From Oscillospiraceae bacterium (GTDB taxonomy: Bacteria > Bacillota > Clostridia > Oscillospirales > CAG-272): a stretch of DNA of 64,000 nucleotides. The position numbers and the translations under genes are program-made. The stretch is from NCBI GenBank assembly GCA_015064415.1, contig SVSG01000003.1:1-64000 (forward strand), written 5' to 3'. Below the pieces are notes generated by a model. The model searched no databases, was not told the origin of the DNA, and saw only the letters and a program-made list of their open reading frames with translations. Each line of letters opens with the position of its first letter. Position 1 is the stretch's first letter. Shown here piece by piece: positions 49,210-58,444 of this stretch.

Positions 49210-51137
49210 ACCAAGTCCTCCTTTTGCTTTTTTGTGTCGATTTTTGCCTTTTTCTCATACCGTTTACGGCCTTTTAAGAAAATTGCCCCCATCGCGGGCA
49301 GCGTCAGCGTCACTGAATTTTCCATCCCGTGAAAGGGCACGCGCTCGCTTTTTTGTGCCGACGGATCGCAAGCGCCATCTCCCCCGAACTCGGCAAGATC
49401 CGAATTAAAGACCTCCCGCCACTCCCCCGCAAAGGGCACCCCCACACGAAAATTCTCGCGGCGCACGGGGGTGAAATTCAGAATTACCAGGATCTCGCGC
49501 CCGCGCCGATCGATGCGGCGGTAGCTCACAATACTTTGCTCGTTGTTATCGGCATCCACCCAGGAAAAGCCGCCCCAGTCGGCATCCCGCTCATAAAGCG
49601 GGGGATTTTGCAAGTAAAAGTGATTGAGCGCGGCCACGTAATGCTGGAGTGCCGCGTGCTTTTCATACCCGAGCAAAAACCACTCGACCTCTTTTGCGTG
49701 ATCCCACTCGCAAAACTGCCCGATCTCACTACCCATAAAAAGCAGTTTCTTGCCGGGGTGGGTCATCATATACGCCAAAAAAACGCGCACCCCCGCAAAT
49801 TTTTGCGCATAATCCCCCGGCATGCGGTCAAGCAGAGAGCGCTTGCCGTGCACCACCTCATCGTGCGAAATGGGCAGTACGTAGCGCTCGCCAAAGGCAT
49901 ACGTGAGCGAAAAATTCACATACGTATGGTGATATTTGCGATAAATGGGATCCAGCGCGGCGTATGAGAGCGTGTCGTTCATCCACCCCATATTCCATTT
50001 GAGGGAGAAGCCGAGCCCCCCGTTTTCCCTGCTTGTCAGGTTTCCCCACGCGGTCGACTCCTCTGCGATCATCAGCACGTCGGGGTGCTCTTTTCGCATG
50101 GCGGCGTTCAGCTTTTGGAAGAAGGCGATCGCCTCTAAATTCCGATTGTCCCCGTACACGTTCGGCACCCACTCGTGCGGCAGGCGGTCATAATCCAGAT
50201 ACAGCATCGAGGCCACGGCGTCCACCCGCAGGCCGTCCACGTGGTACTCCCGCGCCCAGTACAGCGCATTGGAAATGAGGAAGGATTGCACCTCCTCCCG
50301 CCCCACGTCAAAAAAGCGCGTGCCCCAGCCGCGGTGCTCGATGCGATCAGCACCCTGATACTCGTAAAGCGGCGCGCCGTCAAACTCGAAAAGCCCGTGC
50401 GCGTCCTTCGGGAAATGCGCGGGCACCCAGTCAAGGATCACCCCGATCCCCGCACCGTGCATCGCATCCACGAAGGCCATCAGCTCGTGCGGCGTGCCGT
50501 AGCGCGCGGCGGGCGCGAAAAAGCCCGTGATCTGATACCCCCACGAGCCCTCGAAGGGGTGCTCCATCACGGGGAGCAGCTCTACGTGCGTGTAGCCCAT
50601 CTGCTTGAGATAAGGTGCAAGCTCTGCGGCAAGCTCCCCGAAGGAAAGGCACCTGCCGTCCGCGTGCCGCCGCCAGGAGCCCGCGTGCAGTTCGTAAATG
50701 TTGATCGGTTGCGCGTAAGGGTCCTTTCCCATTTTGCGCGCACGCTCGCCAAGCCACCCCGCATCCCGCCACGCGTAGGTGCCGAGCTCCCGATACACGG
50801 ATGCCGTGCCCGGCGCATGCTCCGCGCCGCGCGCATACGGGTCTGCCTTGAAGCTCACCCCGCCCTCATGGCAGATCTTGAATTTGTAAAGCGACCCCTC
50901 CCCAAAGGAGGCGGCGGGCACGTAGCATTCGAAAACGCCCTTCTCGCTCACGCGCGCCATCGAGTGATCCTCTCCCCACGCGTTAAAATCCCCCACCGCG
51001 AACACGCGCAGTGCGTGCGGTGCCCACACGCGGAACACATACCCCTCGCCGCTTTTGTGCACGCCGAGAAAATCTCCCGCGCGATAGTTTGTCCCCTGAT
51101 GAAATAAATACAGCGGCAGTGCCACGTCGTTTTCCAT
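49206..51137 (-). CDS. glgB: 1,4-alpha-glucan branching enzyme
   Basis: YTHVELLPVMEHPFEGSWGYQITGFFAPAARYGTP, VDGLRVDAVASMLYLDY, HDEVVHGKRSLLDRMPGD; overlaps glgA start. Confidence 0.96.
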   Translation of the reverse strand: MENDVALPLYLFHQGTNYRAGDFLGVHKSGEGYVFRVWAPHALRVFAVGDFNAWGEDHSMARVSEKGVFECYVPAASFGEGSLYKFKICHEGGVSFKADPYARGAEHAPGTASVYRELGTYAWRDAGWLGERARKMGKDPYAQPINIYELHAGSWRRHADGRCLSFGELAAELAPYLKQMGYTHVELLPVMEHPFEGSWGYQITGFFAPAARYGTPHELMAFVDAMHGAGIGVILDWVPAHFPKDAHGLFEFDGAPLYEYQGADRIEHRGWGTRFFDVGREEVQSFLISNALYWAREYHVDGLRVDAVASMLYLDYDRLPHEWVPNVYGDNRNLEAIAFFQKLNAAMRKEHPDVLMIAEESTAWGNLTSRENGGLGFSLKWNMGWMNDTLSYAALDPIYRKYHHTYVNFSLTYAFGERYVLPISHDEVVHGKRSLLDRMPGDYAQKFAGVRVFLAYMMTHPGKKLLFMGSEIGQFCEWDHAKEVEWFLLGYEKHAALQHYVAALNHFYLQNPPLYERDADWGGFSWVDADNNEQSIVSYRRIDRRGREILVILNFTPVRRENFRVGVPFAGEWREVFNSDLAEFGGDGACDPSAQKSERVPFHGMENSVTLTLPAMGAIFLKGRKRYEKKAKIDTKKQKEDLV

Positions 51138-51339
51138 ATACATCACCTCCTGGTCATATGGGATAGTATATGCCGAAAAGGCAAAAAATAACACTGCTGT
51201 GCCGCGTTCCGTTTTGCATAAAAATTTTTAAAATGTATCATCCACCTCGAAAAAGCGGCCTTTTTTTCTGTTTTTTTGTTCTTACCTGAATTTTTATGTC
51301 GAAAAACTTGCAAAAATGCAAAAAGTTTTTCTCACTCTA

Positions 51340-51368
51340 TTGCATTGCGGCCGCAAAAATGTTATAAT
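51340..51368 (+). promoter_or_regulatory. Promoter for citrate synthase
   Basis: TTGCAT - 17 nt - TATAAT. Confidence 0.6.
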
Positions 51369-51410
51369 ATTCTTTAACCTTATATTTTCACGAAAGCGAG
51401 GTCCCCACAC

Positions 51411-52790
51411 GTGAATATTTATGACAAAAACAGTATGTACGACGCCGAGTGCACAGAGCTTTTTGAGGAGCTGCTTGCGGAATCGCACAGCGAATACGAT
51501 ATCCCGAACGCCGCCTTTGACAACTACCGTGTGAAGCGCGGACTGCGCGAGCCGGACGGCACGGGCGTGATGGCAGGTGTCACGCGCATCGGCAACGCGC
51601 ATGGCTACATCCTCAACGAGGGGGAGCGCATCCCGCAGGACGGCGAGCTTTACTATCGCGGCTATCGCATGCGCGATCTGGTCAACAACTTCGCCAAGGA
51701 GGATCGCTTTGGCTTTGCCGAGACCTGCTACCTGCTTTTCTTCGGCCACCTCCCCACCCCCGAGCAGCTGAAGCGCTTTTGCGAGCTGATCAGCCGTTAC
51801 GAGCGCTTGCCCGCCCGCTTTGACGAGGATATTCTGATGAAGGCCCCCGCGCCCTCCATTATGAATAAGATGGCAACCGGCGTGCTGGCGCTTTACGCCT
51901 ATGACGAAAACCCGGACGAGACCACGCTTTCCAACATGCTGCGCCAATGCATGCAGCTGCTGGCGCGTGTGCCCGTGATCGCCGCGCACTCCTATGCGGT
52001 CAACCGCAACATTTTCGGCGGGCACAGCTTACACATCAACAACCCCAAGCCGGAGCTGACCACCGCACAGAATTTCTTGCGCATGCTCCGCTCGGACAAG
52101 GCCTACACCGACGAGGAGGCAAAGCTGCTTGACCTTTGCCTTGTCATCCACGCCGAGCACGGCGGCGGTAACAACTCCGCATTCGCCTGCCGCGTGCTTT
52201 CCTCTTCGGGCACCGACACCTACTCCGCCATCAGCGCGGCCATCGGCTCCTTGAAGGGTCCCCGCCACGGCGGTGCCAACATCAAGGCGCAGGAAATGTT
52301 TGATTGCATCAAGGAAAACGTGCACGACACCCGCGACGATGACGAGGTCGCCGCCTTCCTTTCCAAGATCCTGCGCGGCGAGGCCTTTGACCACAGCGGC
52401 CTTGTTTACGGCATGGGGCATGCCATTTACACCAAAACAGACCCCCGCGCCGTCATGCTCAAGCAGTATGCCCGCGGCCTTGCCAATGAGAAGGGCTTTG
52501 GTGAGGATTTCGCCCTTCTGGAGTCCATCGAGCGCCTGACGCCCCAGGTCTTCCGTCAGCAAAAGGGCATTGACCGCGCCATTTGCGCCAACGTCGACCT
52601 TTATTCGGGGCTTATCTACCGCATGCTTCGCATCCCCGTTTCGATGTATACCCCCCTCTTTGCCATCGCGCGCGTGGCGGGCTGGTGCTCGCACCGCATC
52701 GAGGAATATCTCACCGCCAAGCGGATCATCCGCCCCGCGTACAAGTGCATCACCCCCGCAAAGGAATATATCCCGTTAGAGAAAAGATAA
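51411..52790 (+). CDS. Citrate synthase (GTG start)
   Basis: CLVIHAEHGGGNNSAFACRVLSSSGTDTYSAISAAIGSLKGPRHGGAN, VYGMGHAIYTKTDPRA. Confidence 0.93.
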   Translation: MNIYDKNSMYDAECTELFEELLAESHSEYDIPNAAFDNYRVKRGLREPDGTGVMAGVTRIGNAHGYILNEGERIPQDGELYYRGYRMRDLVNNFAKEDRFGFAETCYLLFFGHLPTPEQLKRFCELISRYERLPARFDEDILMKAPAPSIMNKMATGVLALYAYDENPDETTLSNMLRQCMQLLARVPVIAAHSYAVNRNIFGGHSLHINNPKPELTTAQNFLRMLRSDKAYTDEEAKLLDLCLVIHAEHGGGNNSAFACRVLSSSGTDTYSAISAAIGSLKGPRHGGANIKAQEMFDCIKENVHDTRDDDEVAAFLSKILRGEAFDHSGLVYGMGHAIYTKTDPRAVMLKQYARGLANEKGFGEDFALLESIERLTPQVFRQQKGIDRAICANVDLYSGLIYRMLRIPVSMYTPLFAIARVAGWCSHRIEEYLTAKRIIRPAYKCITPAKEYIPLEKR

Positions 52791-52828
52791 AAAAACACGG
52801 CTTGCCGCGCGGCAAGCCGTGTTTTTTG

Positions 52829-53917
52829 TTACATATAGGGGCGGTAGGCGCGATAGGCACCGGGAATTGCATAATGCTTGTCGATCTCCTCGCGCGGGGC
52901 GAAAAACAGCGGATTTTCCGCACCGTTTGGGGGGATATTGGCAATTTTTTCGCCATCCCCCTCGCGCAGGATCACCTCGAAGCCCACCATGTGCCACTCC
53001 AGATGAGTGAAGATGTGCTTTGCACTTTCCAAAGGGGTGAGATACAACGGCTCAATGCCGCACTCTCCAAGCCAAGCGCGCACGTCCTCCACGCGCAGAT
53101 GCCCCTCCAGCGAAAGCGGCTCAAAGAGCCCCGCCAGAAGCCCCGTGTCGGGGCGGCGGCGCAGCGCCACGCGCTCGCCCTCGCGTAAAATCAATACCGT
53201 TTTGGGGGTAATTTTGCGCGGCGCGGCTTTTTTGCGCACGGGAAGGAGGGCTTCGCACCCCTCGGCATGCGCAAGACAAGCATCCCGCAAGGGGCATTCC
53301 CCGCATTTGGGCACGCCGTTCGGCAGGCACACGATGGCGCCAAGCTCGATCATGGCTTGGTTGAAGTCCGCCGCGCGGTCCTTCGGTTGTGCGGCGCGCA
53401 CCGCCTCGGTGACGGTACGGCGGGCGGCGGGGGACAAAACGTCCTCGCCGTACGCGCAAAGACGCGCGACCACGCGCATCACGTTGCCGTCCACGGCGGG
53501 TGCGGGAACGTCGAAGGCAAAGGAAGAAATTGCCCCTGCGGTATAGTCGCCTATACCGCAAAGTGCGCGAATTTCCTCATACGTATGCGGAAATTCACCA
53601 CCGTGATCCTGCATAACGCACTTCGCTGCCTTTTGCATATTGCGCACGCGGCTGTAATATCCAAGCCCCTCCCAGAGCTTCATCAGCTCCTCCTCGGGGC
53701 AATTTGCCAGCGCCGCCACGTCGGGCAGGCGGGCAAGAAAACGCTCGTAATACGGGATCACCGCCTCCACGCGCGTTTGCTGCAGCATGATCTCCGACAC
53801 CCAGATACGGTACGGATCGCGCGTGTGCCGCCAGGGCAGATTGCGCTTATTCTTTTCATACCACGAAAGAAGCGGCGTCATATCGGGCAGTTGTATTTTT
53901 TTCTCGTCGCGCTCCAT
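52829..53917 (-). CDS. mutY: A/G-specific adenine glycosylase
   Basis: LPWRHTRDPYRIWVSEIMLQQTRVEAVIPYYERF, HhH/GPD region, CX6CX2CX5C [4Fe-4S] motif (CLPNGVPKCGECPLRDAC). Confidence 0.95.
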   Translation of the reverse strand: MERDEKKIQLPDMTPLLSWYEKNKRNLPWRHTRDPYRIWVSEIMLQQTRVEAVIPYYERFLARLPDVAALANCPEEELMKLWEGLGYYSRVRNMQKAAKCVMQDHGGEFPHTYEEIRALCGIGDYTAGAISSFAFDVPAPAVDGNVMRVVARLCAYGEDVLSPAARRTVTEAVRAAQPKDRAADFNQAMIELGAIVCLPNGVPKCGECPLRDACLAHAEGCEALLPVRKKAAPRKITPKTVLILREGERVALRRRPDTGLLAGLFEPLSLEGHLRVEDVRAWLGECGIEPLYLTPLESAKHIFTHLEWHMVGFEVILREGDGEKIANIPPNGAENPLFFAPREEIDKHYAIPGAYRAYRPYM

Positions 53918-53931
53918 TTCGCGCTCCTTTC

Positions 53932-56037
53932 TTATACTTCTATCTCCGCGCCCTCCGCAAAGGCGATGGCAAGGGCGGCGAAGGAGGCAAAGCCGTGGTC
54001 ATAGCTGCCCTTGTGCTGCTTATATTCCCACAGCGTGCCCGTGGCGGCAACCATACCGCCGAAAAAGTCCTTCAGATCTTGTCCCAGCAGCTCCCGCTTG
54101 CCAAGGCGCATCAGCAGCCACAGTCTCAGATAAAGTCCGATAAAGGCATTGACGGGAACAAACTCCCTGTCCGCCTTCTCAAAGCTTGCAAAGCTGTCCT
54201 CCACGTATTGCATCAGCTTTTGGTAGCGCGCATCACTAAGATCAAGCTCACCGAAGAGCATCGCGTAATACTGCCCCGCCTCCGAGGCGTTGCGCGTGTT
54301 GTGCAGTACACCGTCCGCGCCCTTCACGGCGTTGTCGATGAAAACCTCGCCGTCAAAGGACATTTGTGCGGTTTTGGTGCGTACGTGTGCCGCTTTTTGC
54401 AACATTTCCTCGTCTTTGTAAAGCGCGCCCGCCGCCTTCAGAATGCCTGCATAAAGGAAATTGGTAGGGTAATTGACGTCCTGCACCCACTCGTTCGCCG
54501 TGGACCATTCCACGAAATTCCAGCTCGGCAGATTCTGCAAAAGTCCGTCCGTATTTTCATATTTTGCAAGCAAATTCAGAACGCCGTAAACGCTGTCGCG
54601 GAAGATCTCCTTATCCACGTCGGGGCGGCGCCGTGTGAGGTATTCGCACACCTCCAGCACGTACCACATATTCCATTGCGGGATCCACTTGCCGCCCTCT
54701 TCTGTCCAGCGGATGTCGGCGGGATAGCACATCGGCAATGCGCCCTTCGGCAGATCCCCGTTGTACCGATACAAGCGGTAATTTTCAAGGAATGCATCCT
54801 CTACGGTGCTCTTGCCCGTCAGGAAATACTCGGCGCGCCCCGTGAAAAAGGAGTCGCACAGCCATCCCGCACGCTCACGCGAGGGGCAATCGGAATAAAT
54901 GTCCACGGCGTTATGCGCAAAGGTGGTCTCCGCCGCCGCGCGGATGCGGCGCAATGCAGGATCCTTGACCTTCGCCGTCAGGATGCGGGCGCGATCGTGC
55001 TCGAAAAGGCGCATCGCGAAGGAGGAAAGGCGCAGCGTTCCCTTTCTCACCATCAAGCAAACGAGACGCGCGGAATACGGCTCGAAGCTTTGCGCCTTCG
55101 CCTCGCTGCCCGCCGAAAGGCGGTATTCGATCACGTTTTGCACGTTCATATTGGTAAAGGAAAATGCGCGGGGAGAGCAGAACTCGGTGAAGGCAAGCAC
55201 CAGCTCGCAGTCCTCGATCACCTTGCCGACCCATTCAAAAAAGCCGACGTGGATCCTTTTCATATCGAAGAGCACAAACTCCCCCGCCGAGAGCGAGATC
55301 GGCAGTTTTCCGCACCCGTTATGGGTCATTTTCTGATTTTGCACCCAGCGATAGGGGTGTGTTTGCACCTCCTCCTCCGCAAAATGCCCCCATCCGCCGG
55401 CGTTGGAGGCAGAGTAACGATAAGGGTAAAAAACCTTGGGTGCGTGATAGCGGAAATGCCCCTGCGAGGAAAATTCCGTGCATTTTTCAACCTCGTAGGT
55501 GGGGTAAGGCACCACACGGGGCAAAAAAGAGGGAGGTGCGATCGGGGAAAGCGTCACGCGGTATTGCGCATCAAAGGGGCTCTGCTCGTGCAGGTCCCAC
55601 ACCTCACCGAAATGGCGCTGATGCGAATAGCGATCCACACATTGTACGCGATGTGCAGATACGTAGCCCTCAAAATCCCTGCCGGTGCACAGCAAAACCT
55701 CCTCACCGCGGCGCAGCTCTGCCACGGCAAAGGAGGGCTGCTTCACGGTGGAAAGTGATTTGCAGCCGTAGCCCGCGACCTCGATCACAATTTCATTTTC
55801 TCCCATTTTTTTGCCATAGCGCCCGAGCGCAAGCTCATCCACGCGGGCGTAGCCGCCCGCCGTGCGCGCAGGGCCAAACGCCACAAAGCGCCCGTTCACA
55901 AAAAGGCGATAAAAGCTTGCCGCGGTGATGTAAAGCTTGCAGCCGCGAAGCTCGGCACAAGTGGCACGCAGCAAAAGCGTGTAGTTCATCTCGTTTTCCT
56001 TGCCCGTGGCAAACACGGGGATCGCTTGCTTGAACAT
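53932..56037 (-). CDS. GH78-like (alpha-L-rhamnosidase-related) enzyme
   Basis: YSDCPSRERAGWLCDSFFTGRAEYFLTG catalytic-region signature; SD GGAGG 8 nt before ATG 56037. Confidence 0.78.
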   Translation of the reverse strand: MFKQAIPVFATGKENEMNYTLLLRATCAELRGCKLYITAASFYRLFVNGRFVAFGPARTAGGYARVDELALGRYGKKMGENEIVIEVAGYGCKSLSTVKQPSFAVAELRRGEEVLLCTGRDFEGYVSAHRVQCVDRYSHQRHFGEVWDLHEQSPFDAQYRVTLSPIAPPSFLPRVVPYPTYEVEKCTEFSSQGHFRYHAPKVFYPYRYSASNAGGWGHFAEEEVQTHPYRWVQNQKMTHNGCGKLPISLSAGEFVLFDMKRIHVGFFEWVGKVIEDCELVLAFTEFCSPRAFSFTNMNVQNVIEYRLSAGSEAKAQSFEPYSARLVCLMVRKGTLRLSSFAMRLFEHDRARILTAKVKDPALRRIRAAAETTFAHNAVDIYSDCPSRERAGWLCDSFFTGRAEYFLTGKSTVEDAFLENYRLYRYNGDLPKGALPMCYPADIRWTEEGGKWIPQWNMWYVLEVCEYLTRRRPDVDKEIFRDSVYGVLNLLAKYENTDGLLQNLPSWNFVEWSTANEWVQDVNYPTNFLYAGILKAAGALYKDEEMLQKAAHVRTKTAQMSFDGEVFIDNAVKGADGVLHNTRNASEAGQYYAMLFGELDLSDARYQKLMQYVEDSFASFEKADREFVPVNAFIGLYLRLWLLMRLGKRELLGQDLKDFFGGMVAATGTLWEYKQHKGSYDHGFASFAALAIAFAEGAEIEV

Positions 56038-56068
56038 ATCGGGTTCCTCCATAAAATTGAATATTGGT

Positions 56069-56175
56069 GCGACGGTGCAGAAATCTACTCCGCGCTTCGC
56101 AAAATAACAAAAGACCGTCAGGTTTGGATGCAGGGTGCGTGATCGCAAGGCGACGGCACAGTCACCTATGTCGAG
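56069..56175. repeat. ~107-bp direct repeat copy 1
   Basis: GCGACGGTGCAGAAATCTACTCCGCGCTTCGCAAAATAACAAAAGACCGTCAGGTTTGGATGCAGGGTGCGTGATCGCAAGGCGA..; recurs at +283 bp. Confidence 0.85.
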
Positions 56176-56351
56176 CTTCCCACTCCGCTAACGTCACCCT
56201 GTTGCGACACTCGACTCTGTCAGCGTTTGCAAAGCAAACTTGCCAATCGTCGGTCGCTGCCACTCCTTTTTGCTCGCTTCTCCCGCCACCGGCGGCGCTC
56301 GCAAACGTCCCCAAGGCGGATGATTTTGGATGCAGAGTGCCGAAACGCGGG

Positions 56352-56458
56352 GCGACGGTGTAGAAATCTACTCCGCGCTTCGCAAAATAACAAAAGACCG
56401 TCAGGTTTGGATGCAGGGTGCGTGATCGCAAGGCGAAGGCGTAGTCATCTACGTCGAG
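56352..56458. repeat. ~107-bp direct repeat copy 2
   Basis: Near-identical to 56069-56175, with a few mismatches clustered at the ends. Confidence 0.85.
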
Positions 56459-56495
56459 TCTTGTGAGCGCGCGCCCTGCGCCAAAGATGCCGGTC

Positions 56496-57422
56496 TTACT
56501 TCAAAAAGCCGTTTATGATCTGCTCCTCAGCTTCCTTTTCCGTGAGTCCAAGGGTCATCAGCTTAATCAACTGCTCGCCCGCGATCTTGCCGATCGCCGC
56601 CTCGTGAATGAGAGAGGCACCGGGGTGGTTGGCGATGATCTCGGGCACGGCGCTGACAGATGCCTCGTCCATGATGATCGCATCGCATTCGGTGTGCCCG
56701 GAGCACACGTTGTTGCCGTTGACATGCGAGACGAAATGCTGACGCGAGCGATCCTTCGCCACCGAGCGGGAGACCACGTGTGCGCCGCAGTTCTCGCCGT
56801 CAAGGTCGATCTCAAAATAGGTCTCGGCAACCTGATCGCCGTGGGTCATGATCTTTTCGTGCGTGATGAGGGTCGCGCCCTCGGCCAGCTTGGCACGCGT
56901 CACGCGCTTGGTGGAGTCCACACCCTTGATCTGTGCGGTCTCCATCTCCATATAGCTGTTCTTTTCCAAGAACACCTCGGTGGTGGGGTTCATCAGATTT
57001 TTGCCGTTGCCGTCCCCCGCGCCGTAGTGCTTTTCCACGTATTTGACATGCGCGTTCTCACCCACGTAAAAGCTGTGGATGCCGCTGTGCTCGCTGTCCT
57101 CGGCACCGCCGTTGTGGATGCCGCAGCCCGCGACGATGGTGACGTCGCAATCCGCGCCCACGTGGAAATCGTTGTAGACCAGCTCGCGCAGACCGCTTTT
57201 GGCAAGCAGTACGGGGATGTGCAAGCTCTCTTTTTTGGTGCCGGGCTTGATGTAGATGTCAATGCCGGGCTTATCCGTCTTTTTCACAATTTCGATGTGC
57301 TCGGTCGAGTTTTTGCCGAACATCTCGCCGTCCACGCGCAGGGAATATGCGCCCTCCGGCATCTCGTGCAGGTCAGCGACCTGTTCCAGCAGCGTCTTTT
57401 GAATGCTATCCAATCCTGCCAT
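56496..57422 (-). CDS. SufB/SufD-family Fe-S assembly scaffold protein
   Basis: AHVKYVEKHYGAGDGNGKNLMNPTTEVFLEKNSYMEMETAQIKGVDSTKR, CSGHTECDAIIMDEASVSAVPEI; ATG overlaps sufC stop. Confidence 0.9.
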   Translation of the reverse strand: MAGLDSIQKTLLEQVADLHEMPEGAYSLRVDGEMFGKNSTEHIEIVKKTDKPGIDIYIKPGTKKESLHIPVLLAKSGLRELVYNDFHVGADCDVTIVAGCGIHNGGAEDSEHSGIHSFYVGENAHVKYVEKHYGAGDGNGKNLMNPTTEVFLEKNSYMEMETAQIKGVDSTKRVTRAKLAEGATLITHEKIMTHGDQVAETYFEIDLDGENCGAHVVSRSVAKDRSRQHFVSHVNGNNVCSGHTECDAIIMDEASVSAVPEIIANHPGASLIHEAAIGKIAGEQLIKLMTLGLTEKEAEEQIINGFLK

Positions 57423-58150
57423 TACTTGCTCACCTCCTCGATCACGCGGCAATTGCTTCTTGCATTAAGCAGCTCGGGCAAAATCTCGGATTTCGAGCCC
57501 TCTGCCGCCACGCGGCCATCCGCGATCACCACGATCTTGTCCGCAATATCCAGGATGCGCTCCTGATGCGAAATGATCAGGATGCTGCCCTTGGTGCGCT
57601 CGTGCATCTTTTCAAACACACGGATGAGGTTGTTGAAGCTCCAAAGGTCAATACCCGCCTCCGGCTCGTCGAAAACCGACAGCTTGGTGCCGCGGGCGTT
57701 GATCATGGCGATCTCGATGCGCTTGAGCTCACCGCCGGAAAGCGAGGCATTCACCTCACGGTTGATATATTCCTTGGCGCAAAGGCCGACCTCGGAAAGA
57801 TACTCGCACGCGGTGGCGACCGAAATATTAGAGCCCGCCGCCAGCGAGATCAGATCCTTGACGGTAATGCCCTTGAAGCGCACGGGCTGTTGGAAGGCAA
57901 AGCTGATGCCCATTTTGGCGCGCTCGGTGATCGACAGATCGGTGATATCCACCCCGTCGAACAGCACCCGCCCCGACGTGGGCTTTTCAATGCCCGCGAT
58001 GATCTTGGCAACGGTGGATTTGCCGCTGCCGTTGGGGCCCGTGATCGCCACAAAGCGCTCTGAGACCTTCAGATTGACGTCCTTTAAGATCTCGGATTTG
58101 CCGCCGTCCTCGGCGGGCACGACAAACCCGACGTGTTGCAGTTCCAGCAT
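57422..58150 (-). CDS. sufC: Fe-S assembly ATPase
   Basis: Walker A GPNGSGKS, signature LSGGELKRIEIA, Walker B LSVFDEPEAGID. Confidence 0.94.
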   Translation of the reverse strand: MLELQHVGFVVPAEDGGKSEILKDVNLKVSERFVAITGPNGSGKSTVAKIIAGIEKPTSGRVLFDGVDITDLSITERAKMGISFAFQQPVRFKGITVKDLISLAAGSNISVATACEYLSEVGLCAKEYINREVNASLSGGELKRIEIAMINARGTKLSVFDEPEAGIDLWSFNNLIRVFEKMHERTKGSILIISHQERILDIADKIVVIADGRVAAEGSKSEILPELLNARSNCRVIEEVSK

Positions 58151-58337
58151 GTTTAAAACTCCCTTTGAAAAACTCAAAATCAATCACTGGTAGTATAGCA
58201 CATTCGCGCGAAAAATTCAAGCCAAAAGTGCATATTTGTGGTGCGCGGCGACAAAAACATACATCTTTGACAAAAAAATAACATTATTTTCGGCAAAAAT
58301 TGTTTGAGATTTGTCGCTTACGCCACGCACACGCATA

Positions 58338-58366
58338 TTGACACGAAAAAATAAAAATGTTATAAT
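58338..58366 (+). promoter_or_regulatory. Promoter for fumarase
   Basis: TTGACA - 17 nt - TATAAT. Confidence 0.8.
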
Positions 58367-58444
58367 TATAATTAATGTTTAGGGCAGATCTATGCCCGCT
58401 TGACAGAAAGTAAAAAAATACACATATTTCAGGAGGAAAGACAA

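Noticed and set aside
56162-56431. 89-aa minus-strand ORF MRSRTLHPNLTVFCYFAKRG...
   Set aside because: Created by the 107-bp repeat; the same peptide appears as the false N-terminal extension of the GH78 ORF.
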